In this document: one piece after another, positions 16,575-25,086 of the stretch
How positions within the stretch are numbered: the first letter of the stretch is position 1
Layout of the letters: every line of letters starts with the position of its first letter
From: Actinomyces capricornis
GTDB taxonomy: Bacteria; Actinomycetota; Actinomycetes; Actinomycetales; Actinomycetaceae
Direction: 5' to 3'
Length of the DNA stretch: 64,000 nucleotides
Assembly (NCBI RefSeq): GCF_019974135.1
Contig: NZ_AP025017.1
Coordinates: forward strand, 2,232,001 to 2,296,000
Notes under the pieces: generated by a model
The model's database searches: none
Seen by the model: the letters and a program-made list of their open reading frames with translations, nothing else
What the model was told of the DNA's origin: nothing
Program-made: the position numbers and the translations under genes

Positions 16575-16589
16575 ACAGGGCCACTCGAC

Positions 16590-16620
16590 TTGCATAGTTT
16601 CGGGTGCCCGAAACTATGAT
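16590..16620 (+). promoter_or_regulatory. Metal-importer promoter with overlapping palindromic operator
   Basis: A perfect palindrome with 12-base arms (CATAGTTTCGGG and its complement) and a 2-base centre covers 16593-16618. It overlaps -35 TTGCAT (16590-16595) and -10 TATGAT (16615-16620). The -10 is 6 bases before ATG 16627, so the transcript is probably leaderless. A repressor here would block polymerase directly; a metal-sensing DtxR/MntR- or Fur-type protein is the natural candidate from the genes controlled. Confidence 0.7.
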
Positions 16621-16626
16621 GAGGGC

Positions 16627-17565
16627 ATGAGAACCGTCGTCATCCCCCTGCGTCGGGCCATCGCCGTCCTGGCGGCCCTCACCCTGGCCCTCCCGCTCCT
16701 GGCCGCCTGCGGCACGGCCCGCTCCGGCGGGGACTCCGGCAAGCCGGTGGTGCTCACCACCTTCACCGTCATCGCGGACATGGCCAGGCAGGTCGCCGGG
16801 GAGCACCTGGAGGTCCGCTCCATCACCAAGCCGGGTGCCGAGATCCACGACTACGAGCCAACCCCCGAGGACATCAAGGCGGCCGCCGGTGCCGACCTCA
16901 TCCTCAACAACGGGCTGGGACTGGAGCGCTGGTTCGAGCAGTTCACGGCGAGCTCCCAGGCCAGGACCGTCACCCTGAGCCAGGACGTGGAGCCCGTCAG
17001 CATCGCCTCCGACGCCTACGCCGGCCAGCCCAACCCGCACGCCTGGATGAGCCCGACCAACGCCCAGTCCTACGTGGACGTCATGGTCGAGGCCTTCAGC
17101 GAGCTCGACCCCAGCCACGCCTCCGACTTCCAGGCCAACGGGGAGGCCTACAAGGCCGAGCTCCAAGCCGTCAAGGACGACATGGTCGCCACGATCTCCG
17201 GCCTGCCGCAGTCCCAGCGGGTCCTGGTCACCTGTGAGGGTGCCTTCTCCTACCTGGCGGCCGACGCGGGCCTGAGCGAGGGGTACCTGTGGCCGGTCAA
17301 TGCCGAGAGCGAGGGGACCCCCCAGCAGGTGGCCGCCACGGTCGAGCTGGTGCGCTCCAGTCAGGTCCCCGCCGTCTTCTGCGAGTCGACCGTCAACGAC
17401 AAGGCCATGCGGCAGGTGGCCTCTGAGACCGGGGCCGCCTTCGGCGGCACCCTGTACGTGGACTCCCTGACCGACGCCGACGGCGATGCGCCCACCTACC
17501 TCGACCTCATCCGCTACGACGCGGCCACGATCACCGCGGCCCTGACCGGGAAGGCCTCGCAGTGA
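16627..17565 (+). CDS. Metal-binding lipoprotein of a Mn/Zn/Fe ABC importer
   Basis: 312 residues from ATG 16627. The signal peptide ends in lipobox LAAC (Cys28). The cluster A-I/TroA-like fold is indicated by TTFTVIADMARQV at the start of the mature part, HDYEPTPEDIKAA, NPHAWMSPTNA, CEGAFSYLA and FCESTVND, which carry the expected metal ligands (His, His, Glu/Asp region). There is no long His-rich loop as in many zinc-specific ZnuA proteins, which leans toward Mn or Fe, but metal choice cannot be settled. First gene of a three-gene operon overlapping the ATPase gene by four bases. Confidence 0.9.
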   Translation: MRTVVIPLRRAIAVLAALTLALPLLAACGTARSGGDSGKPVVLTTFTVIADMARQVAGEHLEVRSITKPGAEIHDYEPTPEDIKAAAGADLILNNGLGLERWFEQFTASSQARTVTLSQDVEPVSIASDAYAGQPNPHAWMSPTNAQSYVDVMVEAFSELDPSHASDFQANGEAYKAELQAVKDDMVATISGLPQSQRVLVTCEGAFSYLAADAGLSEGYLWPVNAESEGTPQQVAATVELVRSSQVPAVFCESTVNDKAMRQVASETGAAFGGTLYVDSLTDADGDAPTYLDLIRYDAATITAALTGKASQ

Positions 17566-18332
17566 GCCGGGATGCGGCGGCCCCCGGCCAGGAGCCGGTC
17601 CTGAAAGTCGACGGCCTGAGCGTGAGCTACGGCAGCCTCCGCGCCCTGGAGGACGTGGGCCTGGAGGTCGCCCGGGGCCGTGTCTGCGGACTGGTGGGCA
17701 CCAACGGCTCGGGCAAGTCCACGCTCTTCAAGGCCATCATGGGCCTGCTGAGCCCCGATGCCGGAACCATCGCCGTCGCGGGTCTGGACGGGCGTGCGGC
17801 CCGGGGCCGAGGACTGGTGGGCTACGTCCCCCAGGAGGACGCCGTCGACCGGGACTTCCCCATCGCCGTGGGCGAGGTGGTCATGACCGGCCGCTACGGG
17901 CGGATGGGGCTGCTGCGCCGCCCCTCGCGCGCCGACCAGGAGGCGGCGGAGGCCGCCATGGAGCGCACGGGCCTGACCGCCCTGGCCGCCCGCCCGATCG
18001 GGGCCCTGTCCGGCGGGCAGCGCAAGCGGGCCTTCGTGGCCCGGGGCATCGCCCAGGGCGCCAGGCTCCTGCTGCTCGATGAGCCCTTCGCCGGGGTGGA
18101 CCGGGCCAGCGAGTCCGCCATCACCGCGCTCCTTCGCGAGCTGGCGGCCGAGGGCTGCGCCATCCTCCTGTCCACCCACGACTTGGGCTCGCTGCGGGCA
18201 CTGACCGACGACGTCGTCCTGCTCAGCCGCCGCATCCTGGCCGCCGGGCCCACCGCCCAGGTGCTGACCGGCGAGAATGTCGCCCGCGCCTTCGGCACCG
18301 AGCCCGGCGCGGGGGAGGGGATGCTGCGATGA
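17562..18332 (+). CDS. Metal ABC importer, ATPase subunit
   Basis: 256 residues from GTG 17562, overlapping the binding-protein stop. It contains Walker A GTNGSGKST, the signature LSGGQRKRAFVARGI, Walker B LLLLDEPFAGVD and the switch His in LSTHDLGSL. It matches the MntB/ZnuC/SitB type of ATPase that powers uptake of divalent metals. Translationally coupled to both neighbours. Confidence 0.92.
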   Translation: MSRDAAAPGQEPVLKVDGLSVSYGSLRALEDVGLEVARGRVCGLVGTNGSGKSTLFKAIMGLLSPDAGTIAVAGLDGRAARGRGLVGYVPQEDAVDRDFPIAVGEVVMTGRYGRMGLLRRPSRADQEAAEAAMERTGLTALAARPIGALSGGQRKRAFVARGIAQGARLLLLDEPFAGVDRASESAITALLRELAAEGCAILLSTHDLGSLRALTDDVVLLSRRILAAGPTAQVLTGENVARAFGTEPGAGEGMLR

Positions 18333-19192
18333 GCGACCTCCTGACCCTTCTGACCGAGCCCTTCGCCTACGGGTTCATGGTCAACGCCTTCATCGTGGCC
18401 GCGGCCGCGGCGATCGTGTGCGCGCTGCTGTCCTGCTGGCTGGTGCTCATCGGCTGGTCCCTGCTGGGGGACGCCGTCTCCCATGCGGTGCTGCCCGGGG
18501 TGGTCCTGGCCTACATGCTCGGGCTGCCCTTCACCGTGGGTGCCCTCGTCTTCGGGCTGGCCTCGGTGGGGCTCATCGGGGTGCTGCGCGATACGAGCCG
18601 GGTCAAGGGGGACGCCGCGATCGGGGTGGTCTTCACGGGCTTCTTCGCCACCGGCCTCATCCTGAAGTCCCGCTACCCCTCGAACACGGACCTCAACTCG
18701 ATCATCTTCGGCAATGTCCTGGGCATCTCGCCGGCGGACCGGACCATGGTGCTGGTCCTGGCCCTCGGGGTGGCGGTGGTGCTCCTCGCGCGGCGCAGGG
18801 ATCTGACGCTCTTCGCCTTCGACCGGGTGCATGCCCATGCCATCGGGCTGCGCCCGGGGCGCATCAATGCGCTCCTGCTGGTGCTGCTCGCGCTGACCAC
18901 GATCGTGGCGCTCCAGGTCGTGGGCGTCATCCTGGTGGTGGCCATGCTCATCGTCCCGGGCACGACGGCGCACCTGCTGACCGACCGGATGGGGCGGATG
19001 CTCCTCATCGCCCCGCTGATCGCGACGGTCTGCACAGTGGTGGGCCTCTACATCGCGTACTGGACGAATGCCTCGGCCGCCGGGTGGGTGACCGTGTGCC
19101 AGGCGCTGGCCTTCCTGGCCGCCTACCTGGGCTCGCCCCGGCACGGGGTGCTGCCCCGCCTGCTGCGCCGACGGGTGGGCGAGAGCCGGTAG
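18329..19192 (+). CDS. Metal ABC importer, membrane subunit (ABC-3 family)
   Basis: 287 residues from ATG 18329, a 4-base overlap with the ATPase gene. Eight or so hydrophobic segments; typical ABC-3 signatures are GWSLLGDAVSHAVLPGVVLAY near residue 45 and DRVHAHAIGLRPGRIN before the last helices. It completes the importer and is the last gene of the operon. Confidence 0.92.
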   Translation: MSDLLTLLTEPFAYGFMVNAFIVAAAAAIVCALLSCWLVLIGWSLLGDAVSHAVLPGVVLAYMLGLPFTVGALVFGLASVGLIGVLRDTSRVKGDAAIGVVFTGFFATGLILKSRYPSNTDLNSIIFGNVLGISPADRTMVLVLALGVAVVLLARRRDLTLFAFDRVHAHAIGLRPGRINALLLVLLALTTIVALQVVGVILVVAMLIVPGTTAHLLTDRMGRMLLIAPLIATVCTVVGLYIAYWTNASAAGWVTVCQALAFLAAYLGSPRHGVLPRLLRRRVGESR

Positions 19193-19238
19193 GATCCCCG
19201 GCAGTGGACGACGATGCGGCAACAGGCCCCGGGAGGGC

Positions 19239-20966
19239 TCAGCCCATCCCCAGCACCCCGCGCAGGTCGGACTTGATCTCCTCCAGGCGCTGGGCCGCGG
19301 CCCGGCGCAGGGCGGCCATATCGTCCTGCTTGCCCACCGGCAGGATCACCTCGCAGTAGCACTTGAGCTTGGGCTCGGTGCCCGAGGGCCGGATGATGAC
19401 CCGGTCGTCGGCCGCGGTGGTCCACACCAGCCCATTGGTGGGCGGCAGTCGATCCCCCGTGCAGTCCGGGGCGCCGTCGAGCAGATCGATCTCCTCAACC
19501 ACCGGGGAGCCCGCCAGCCTGGCGGGAGCACCGCCGGAGCGCAGCCGCTCCATGGTCTCGGTGATGATGCTCAGATCCTCCACGCGCAGGCTCAGGGGGC
19601 TGGTGGCGTGCAGGCCGTGGTCCCGGGCCAGGCGGTCCAGCAGGTCGGGGATGCTGCGGCCCTGCTGCTTGAGCACCGAGGTCAGGGAGGCCAGGCACAC
19701 CGAGGCGGAGATCCCGTCCTTGTCCCGCACCGCCGTCGGATCCACGCAGTAGCCCAGTGCCTCCTCATAGCCGAAGACCAGGTCCGGCACCCGGCTGATC
19801 CACTTGAAGCCCGTGAGCGTCTGGCGGTGGCCCAGGCCGTGGGACTGGGCGATGCGGCGCAGCAGCCGAGAGGAGACGATGGAGTTGGCCAGGACGCCGG
19901 TGCCGGCGAAGGCCGCCAACTCGGCGGCCTGCTCGCCCAGGAGGGCGCCCACCTCATCGCCGGTGAGCTGGCGCCAGCCGCCCTCGGCACAGGGGTCGGG
20001 GATCGCCGCCGAGCAGCGGTCGGCGTCGGGGTCGTTGGCGATGATGAGATCCGCGTCGACCTTGCGGGCCAGGGCCATGGCCAGGTCCAGGGCGCCGGGC
20101 TCCTCGGGGTTGGGGAAGGGGACGGTGGGGAAGTCCGGGTCGGGCTCGAACTGCTCGGCCACCTCCACGATGTCGTCGAAGCCGACCCGCTCCAGGGCCT
20201 GGCGGCACAGGGGGCCGCCCACGCCGTGCATGGCGGTCAGGACGATCCTCAACGGGGCGATCCTCCGGGTGCAGGCGGCCTGGGTGACCCGCTCCAGGTA
20301 CTCCTCGCGGATTGCCGGATCCACCACCTCCCACCCCTGCTCGGGCATGGGCACATCGCTGAGGGGGCCGACCGCCTCGATGGCCGCGGCGATCCGCTCG
20401 TCATAGGGCGGCACGATCTGGGCGCCCTGGCCCCAGTCCGAGACCGCCCGGCCGCCCAGGTAGACCTTGTAGCCGTTGTCCTGGGGAGGGTTGTGGGAGG
20501 CGGTGACCATGACCGCGGCGTCGGCCTCCAGATGCCTCAGGGCGAAGGCGAGCACCGGGGTGGGGCAGTGCGAGTCGAACAGGAGCGCCCGCCCCCCGGC
20601 GCCGGTGATGACCGAGGCCGTGTCACGGGCGAACTGGGCTGAGCCGTACCGGGCGTCATAACCGATGATCGCGGTGAAGCCCTCCCCGACCTGCTCGCGC
20701 AGGTAGGCGGCCAGGCCCGCGGCGGCCCGGATGACCACGACCCGGTTCATGCGCGCCGGGCCCCCTCCCAGTCTCCCTCGCAGCCCGGCGGTGCCGAAGG
20801 CCAGGGTGGAGCCGAAGGCGTCGGCCAGCTCGGCGGTGGCCTCGGCCTGACCGCTGCGGTGGGCCTGGAGGAGCCCGTCGAGCTCGGCCCGCGTGACCGG
20901 GTCGGGGTCCTCGGCGATCCAAGACGTGACGGCGGCGTCGAGATCCTGCTCAAGAGACTGGGTCAT
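19239..20966 (-). CDS. Phospho-sugar mutase (PMM/PGM family; possible phosphopentomutase)
   Basis: 575 residues. ATG 20966 is chosen because MTQSLEQDLDAAV is a normal family start and a -10 hexamer lies 7 bases upstream. Visible sites are the phosphoserine loop VTASHNPPQDNGYKVY, the metal loop DPDADR, the sugar loop GYEEALG and the phosphate-binding end RPSGTEPKLK. The family interconverts 1- and 6-phosphates (or 1- and 5-phosphates) of sugars. This long form is related to human PGM2, a phosphopentomutase, and in mycobacteria pmmB lies near nucleoside salvage genes. With deoA and deoC nearby and no deoB seen, a phosphopentomutase role is a reasonable inference. Confidence 0.88.
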   Translation of the reverse strand: MTQSLEQDLDAAVTSWIAEDPDPVTRAELDGLLQAHRSGQAEATAELADAFGSTLAFGTAGLRGRLGGGPARMNRVVVIRAAAGLAAYLREQVGEGFTAIIGYDARYGSAQFARDTASVITGAGGRALLFDSHCPTPVLAFALRHLEADAAVMVTASHNPPQDNGYKVYLGGRAVSDWGQGAQIVPPYDERIAAAIEAVGPLSDVPMPEQGWEVVDPAIREEYLERVTQAACTRRIAPLRIVLTAMHGVGGPLCRQALERVGFDDIVEVAEQFEPDPDFPTVPFPNPEEPGALDLAMALARKVDADLIIANDPDADRCSAAIPDPCAEGGWRQLTGDEVGALLGEQAAELAAFAGTGVLANSIVSSRLLRRIAQSHGLGHRQTLTGFKWISRVPDLVFGYEEALGYCVDPTAVRDKDGISASVCLASLTSVLKQQGRSIPDLLDRLARDHGLHATSPLSLRVEDLSIITETMERLRSGGAPARLAGSPVVEEIDLLDGAPDCTGDRLPPTNGLVWTTAADDRVIIRPSGTEPKLKCYCEVILPVGKQDDMAALRRAAAQRLEEIKSDLRGVLGMG

Positions 20967-20973
20967 GCACGGC

Positions 20974-20979
20974 ACGCTA
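20974..20979 (-). promoter_or_regulatory. -10 element of the phospho-sugar mutase gene
   Basis: TAGCGT on the minus strand, 7 bases before ATG 20966. No ribosome-binding site is present, consistent with a leaderless mRNA. Confidence 0.5.
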
Positions 20980-21201
20980 CCGTGACCTCGGAGCATGGAA
21001 CGCTGATCATGACGGCGCTCACGGGTGTTTCCAGACACAGGCGCGAGGCCATTGTGGTGTGAGAATCCTGAGATTTTCCAGAAAGCAGACTGGGTGGCTG
21101 ACATGGGTGCGGGACGGGGCGGCCGGCGTCGATGCGGATCGAGGGGAGGCAGGGGGCGGTCGCCGAGGCGAGACCGCACCCTGCGTGGACGCTGACCCGG
21201 A

Positions 21202-21810
21202 TCACGCCCTCCGGGGCGCCTCCAGGGAGTGCCACAGGGGCTCCAGCTCGAAGCCCAGGGCGCGGTTGGCCGCCAGGGAGCCCCGGTTGACCGCCGCGCC
21301 GCCCGTGCCCCACCTGCGCGCGCCCTGAGCGAAGGTCGCCAGGATCGAGGCCGCCTTGACGGCCACCGCCAGGCCCCGGCGCCGGTGGGCACCCGCCACG
21401 CAGGTGCGGTCCACCTCCCAGCGGTCCTCCAGGGGCTCCAGGATCGTCAGAGCCACCAGGGCGCCGTCGGGGCCGCGGGCGCCGAAGGCCCGAGCCGCCC
21501 GCCCCGCCAGGGCGCGGGCCAGCTCCTCAGGATCCAGGTCCTGGTGGCCCGTGGCCGGGGTCCAGGGGTAGTCCTCGGCGCAGGCCGCATCCAGGGCGAC
21601 GGCCTCCCCGGCCTCCTGGGCCCCCAGCTCCAGGACCCGGTAGCCCAGGGCCTCGGCCTCCTCGACCCGACGGCGCAAGGGGGCCGGATCGGCGTCGTCG
21701 GTCAGGCTCAGGCGCGCGCCCCAGGAGGTCGCCACCACCCGCCAGCCCCGGTCCAGCAGGGCGTCGTGCTCAGGGTCGTCCTCGCGCAGGATGCGGATCT
21801 CAGGGCTCAC
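21202..21810 (-). CDS. GNAT-family acetyltransferase
   Basis: 202 residues from GTG 21810, chosen because a -10 hexamer TACTGT ends 6 bases upstream. The C-terminal half has the acetyl-CoA site pattern VAGAHRRRGLAVAVKAASI and a typical late strand/helix (NRGSLAANRALGFELEPLW). The N-terminal ~100 residues resemble the first half of double-GNAT proteins. It transfers an acetyl group from acetyl-CoA to an unknown acceptor. Divergent from dapE. Confidence 0.75.
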   Translation of the reverse strand: MSPEIRILREDDPEHDALLDRGWRVVATSWGARLSLTDDADPAPLRRRVEEAEALGYRVLELGAQEAGEAVALDAACAEDYPWTPATGHQDLDPEELARALAGRAARAFGARGPDGALVALTILEPLEDRWEVDRTCVAGAHRRRGLAVAVKAASILATFAQGARRWGTGGAAVNRGSLAANRALGFELEPLWHSLEAPRRA

Positions 21811-21816
21811 CGGCAC

Positions 21817-21822
21817 ACAGTA
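21817..21822 (-). promoter_or_regulatory. -10 element of the acetyltransferase gene
   Basis: TACTGT on the minus strand, 6 bases before GTG 21810; leaderless arrangement. Confidence 0.5.
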
Positions 21823-21944
21823 GCCCCGACCGGCCCGGCCAGCGCCCGGTGCGCTCCCAGTGCGTCCCGGGCCCGACCCTGCCGCCAGGCGCATCGCCGA
21901 CCGCATGACCCGCCGCAGCCGCCCCGCGGCCCGGCGCGCCGTTC

Positions 21945-21950
21945 TAGCCT
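21945..21950 (+). promoter_or_regulatory. -10 element of dapE
   Basis: TAGCCT, 6 bases before ATG 21957; no Shine-Dalgarno, leaderless arrangement. Confidence 0.55.
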
Positions 21951-21956
21951 GGGGGC

Positions 21957-23156
21957 ATGAGCGCCCCGATCCCCGCCTCACCGCACCCGTCGCCCCTGGC
22001 CCTCCGCCTGCCGTCCCTGAGCGGCCCCGATGCGGCCACCCCCGCCCAGATCGCCCTGGCCCTCGTGGACGCCTTCAGCGTCTCGGGCTGTGAGGGCCCC
22101 CTGGCCGACGCCGTCCAGGAGGCGCTGGAGGCCCTGCCCCACCTTCAGGTGCTGCGCCACGGCAACACGGTGGTGGCCCGCACCAGCCTGGGGCGCCCCG
22201 AGCGCGTGGTCATCGCCGGGCACCTGGACACCGTGCCCGTCTCCCACCACACCGGCAATGTGCCCGGGCGCCTGGAGGAGCGCGAGGGTCAGGAGGTCAT
22301 CTGGGGGCGCGGCAGCGTGGACATGAAGGGCGGCGTGGCCGTGCTCCTCCACCTGGCCGCCACGCTGAGCAGTCCCAGTCGCGACGCCACCTGGGTCTTC
22401 TACGACAACGAGGAGGTCACCAGTGACCTCAACGGCCTGGGGCGGGTGCTGCGCGAGCGGCCCGAGTGGCTGGAGGCGGACTTCGCGGTGCTGGCCGAGC
22501 CCACCGGGGCCCAGATCGAGGGCGGGTGCAATGGCACCCTGCGCCTCATCCTGACCGTCCACGGCCTGGCCGCCCACTCGGGGCGCTCCTGGCGCGGCGT
22601 CAACGCGGTCCATGCCGCAGCCCCGCTCATCGAGCGGGCCGCCACCGCCCCGGTGCGCGAGGTGGAGGTGGAGGGACTGGTCTACCGGGAGGGCTTCTCC
22701 GTGGTGGACATCGCCGCGGGCATAGCCATGAACACGATCCCCGACCGCTGCCGCCTGAGCGTCAACTACCGCTTCGCCCCCGACCTCAGCGCCCAGGAGG
22801 CCCTGGACCGCGCTCTGCGCATCCTGGCGGGGCTGCCCGCCGACGGCGATGAGCACGCCCCCGTCATCACTGCCGGCTCGGGGGAGGTTGAGGTCGTCGT
22901 CGACGACCTGTCCCCTGCGGCCCGCCCCGGCCTGGAGACGCCCATGGCCGCCGAGCTCATCGAGGCCGTGCGCGCCCGGGGCGGGGACGTGGGCCCCAAG
23001 TACGGGTGGACCGACGTCGCCCGCTTCTCCGCCGCCGGCATCCCGGCCATCAACCTGGGCCCCGGCGACCCCATGCTCTGCCACACCGACGACGAGCACT
23101 GCCCCGTGAACCAGATCGAGGACGTCGCCGCCATCCTGCGCACCTGGCTGAGCTGA
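21957..23156 (+). CDS. dapE: Succinyl-diaminopimelate desuccinylase
   Basis: 399 residues from ATG 21957. An M20-family zinc peptidase: GHLDTVPVS (first His and the catalytic-base Asp), GRGSVDMKGGVAV (bridging Asp), DNEEV (general-base Glu pair), a dimerisation domain starting HSGRSWRGVNAVH, and a final CHTDDEHC with the last ligand His. It releases succinate from N-succinyl-LL-diaminopimelate in lysine and peptidoglycan synthesis. The actinobacterial DapE subtype fits best; other M20 amidohydrolases are possible but less likely. Confidence 0.85.
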   Translation: MSAPIPASPHPSPLALRLPSLSGPDAATPAQIALALVDAFSVSGCEGPLADAVQEALEALPHLQVLRHGNTVVARTSLGRPERVVIAGHLDTVPVSHHTGNVPGRLEEREGQEVIWGRGSVDMKGGVAVLLHLAATLSSPSRDATWVFYDNEEVTSDLNGLGRVLRERPEWLEADFAVLAEPTGAQIEGGCNGTLRLILTVHGLAAHSGRSWRGVNAVHAAAPLIERAATAPVREVEVEGLVYREGFSVVDIAAGIAMNTIPDRCRLSVNYRFAPDLSAQEALDRALRILAGLPADGDEHAPVITAGSGEVEVVVDDLSPAARPGLETPMAAELIEAVRARGGDVGPKYGWTDVARFSAAGIPAINLGPGDPMLCHTDDEHCPVNQIEDVAAILRTWLS

Positions 23157-23406
23157 CTGGGTTCTGTTGCGGAAGTGCTTGCGGCGAGGCGCTGGGGTAC
23201 CCGTTCCTGGCTTGCCGCCGACCATCGGGGCCGTCCTGAGCTTGCGCCGACAGGAGCGCAGGCAGGGGGCCGGGTGGGTGTCAGCGCTGGGGACTCCCGG
23301 TGGGTTCTCTGGTGGTTGGTCTTTGGAGACTCTGGCGGCGCCCAGCATGCTGGTGCCCGCGGTCTGGGTGAGCACGGGACTGGCGGGGCGTCGGCGGAGC
23401 AAGAAG
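23157..23406. other. Intergenic region before the mobile-element cluster
   Basis: 250 bases between the dapE stop and the left inverted-repeat arm. Short open frames run through it in two phases but none has a start signal or a recognisable protein. No supported feature. Confidence 0.5.
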
Positions 23407-23523
23407 CGCGTCGTTTGGCGGAATGGGCGTCACTTGGCGGAAAAGGCGACACCTGTAGGCGACGTCGATTCCTGTTATGTCTAGGGACATAGGTGACAGT
23501 TCTGCCTCAGGACATGGGTGACG
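23407..23523 (+). repeat. Left 117-bp inverted-repeat arm
   Basis: Begins GCGTCGTTTGGCGGAATGGG and ends GGACATGGGTGACG. It pairs with 26305-26421. Confidence 0.8.
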
Positions 23524-23641
23524 CTTTGAGGGGGCGTGGTGGTGACACTTCGATGGGCTGGTGAGCAAACCCGTTGACCCCCGTATCCGTCTGGCGATCG
23601 CTAACTGGCCCGATGACGCCCCGCGCGGGGCGGTGACCTCG

Positions 23642-25086
23642 GGGCGTGTTAACTGTTCTGTGTAAGCCTTCTTGGAAGGACTGGCACACTGATGACTGTG
23701 ATGGATGACAAGACTGTTCCTGCTTCTGGTGCTCAGGTGGCTGCTGAGCTTCGGGACTCTGGTGCTCTTGATGGGCTGTTGGCCCAGATCCGTGAGGGCT
23801 CGACGCCTCTGACTGGTCAGGACGGGCTGCTGCCCGCACTGCTCAAGGAGTCCTTGGAGGCCGGGCTGCGCGCCGAGCCAGGTGACCACCTGGGCTATGC
23901 CAAGGGCGAGCCCACCACCGAGGCCAGGGGTAACGCCCGCAATGGCACCACCACTAAGACCATCGATTCGGAGGTGGGGTCCTTCGAGATCGAGGTCCCC
24001 CGGGACCGGGCGGGGAGCTTTACCCCGCGCCTGGTGCGCAAGGGTCAGCGCCCGATGGACGGGTTGGATGCGTGTGAATCACCAGGCCTGGTACGCCCGG
24101 GGGGATTGAGAAGTGCGCGACATCTCCCATCACCTGCGTAAGACGCTGGGGGTGGACCTGTCCAGTGCGACGATCACCCCAGGATCACTGACGCGGTGCG
24201 CTGGGGCGGTCATGGACTGGCAGCAGCGCCCGCTGGAGGCCTTCTACCCGGTGGTCTACCTGGATGCCATCAGGATCAAGATCCGCCAGGGCAATCGGGT
24301 GGCCAATCGTGCCGCTCATATCGCCATCGGCGTGGATATGGAGGGCATCAAGCATGTGCCTTAAGCATCTGGGCCCCGGGCCGACGAGGGAGCTTCCTTC
24401 TGGGCCCACGTATGCGCCGATCTGGCCAACCGGGGCGTGTCTGACGTGCTGATCGTATGCTGTGATGGGCTAACAGGCTTGCCCGAGGCCATCGAAGCGA
24501 CCTGGCCCGACTCAGTGGTCCAGACCTGCGCGGGTACCACCTGATCAGGGCCTCCATGCGCTTTGTGTCCTACGCCGATCGCAGGAAGGTCGCCGCGGCC
24601 CTCAAGCCGGTCTACACCGCCCCCAATCAGGAGGCCGCCTGGCAGGCCCTGGAGGACTTCGCCTCCAGCGACCTGGGCGGTAAGTACCCCCAGACCGCGG
24701 CGACCTGGGAGCGGGCTTGGGAACGGTTCACCCCTTTCCTGGCTTTCCCCCCGGCCCTGCGACGAGTGATCTACACCACTAATAGTATCGAGTCGCTGAA
24801 CTACCAGCTGCGCAAGGTCACCAAGAACCGAGGCCACTTCCCTTCCGACGAAGCCGCCACCAAGCTGCTGTGGCTGACCATCTGCGACATCGAGGACAAC
24901 CGCGCCTACGAACGAGCCAAGGAGACCGGCAAACGCGCCCCCGACAGGCGTGCCAAGGGCCACCTCATCGAAGGCCAGACCACCACCAACTGGAAGCAGG
25001 CCCTGGCCCAACTCACCACCGCCTACCCCGACCGCATCAACCCCTACCTCTAACCCACCCGCTTACACAGAAAACTTGACAGGCTC
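23642..25086. mobile_element. IS256-type element A (1445 bp)
   Basis: Its 26-bp ends (23642-23667 and 25061-25086) align as inverted repeats without gaps at 21 of 26 positions, sharing TTCTGTGTAAGC. They are bounded by an exact 8-bp target duplication TGACCTCG (23634-23641 and 25087-25094). It contains a mutator-type transposase gene with several frameshifts and lies inside the IS481-type transposase. Confidence 0.88.
23692..25053 (+). pseudogene. IS256-family transposase, multiply frameshifted
   Basis: From ATG 23692 the N-terminal part is intact (DGLLPALLKESLEAGLRAE, then TKTIDSEVGSFEIEVPRDR) to about 24070. A second frame gives MRDISHHLRKTLGVDL and FYPVVYLDAIRIKIR (catalytic Asp region) to ~24360. 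A third holds the [18 protein letters not shown] region. A fourth, from ATG 24556, holds the C-terminal part with IYTTNSIESLNYQLRK to 25053. At least three indels separate recognisable parts of one ~420-residue mutator-type transposase. Non-functional. Confidence 0.85.

Noticed and set aside
23167..23492. Two overlapping ~105-codon frames after dapE
   Set aside because: No start signal or protein similarity; one runs into the inverted-repeat arm.
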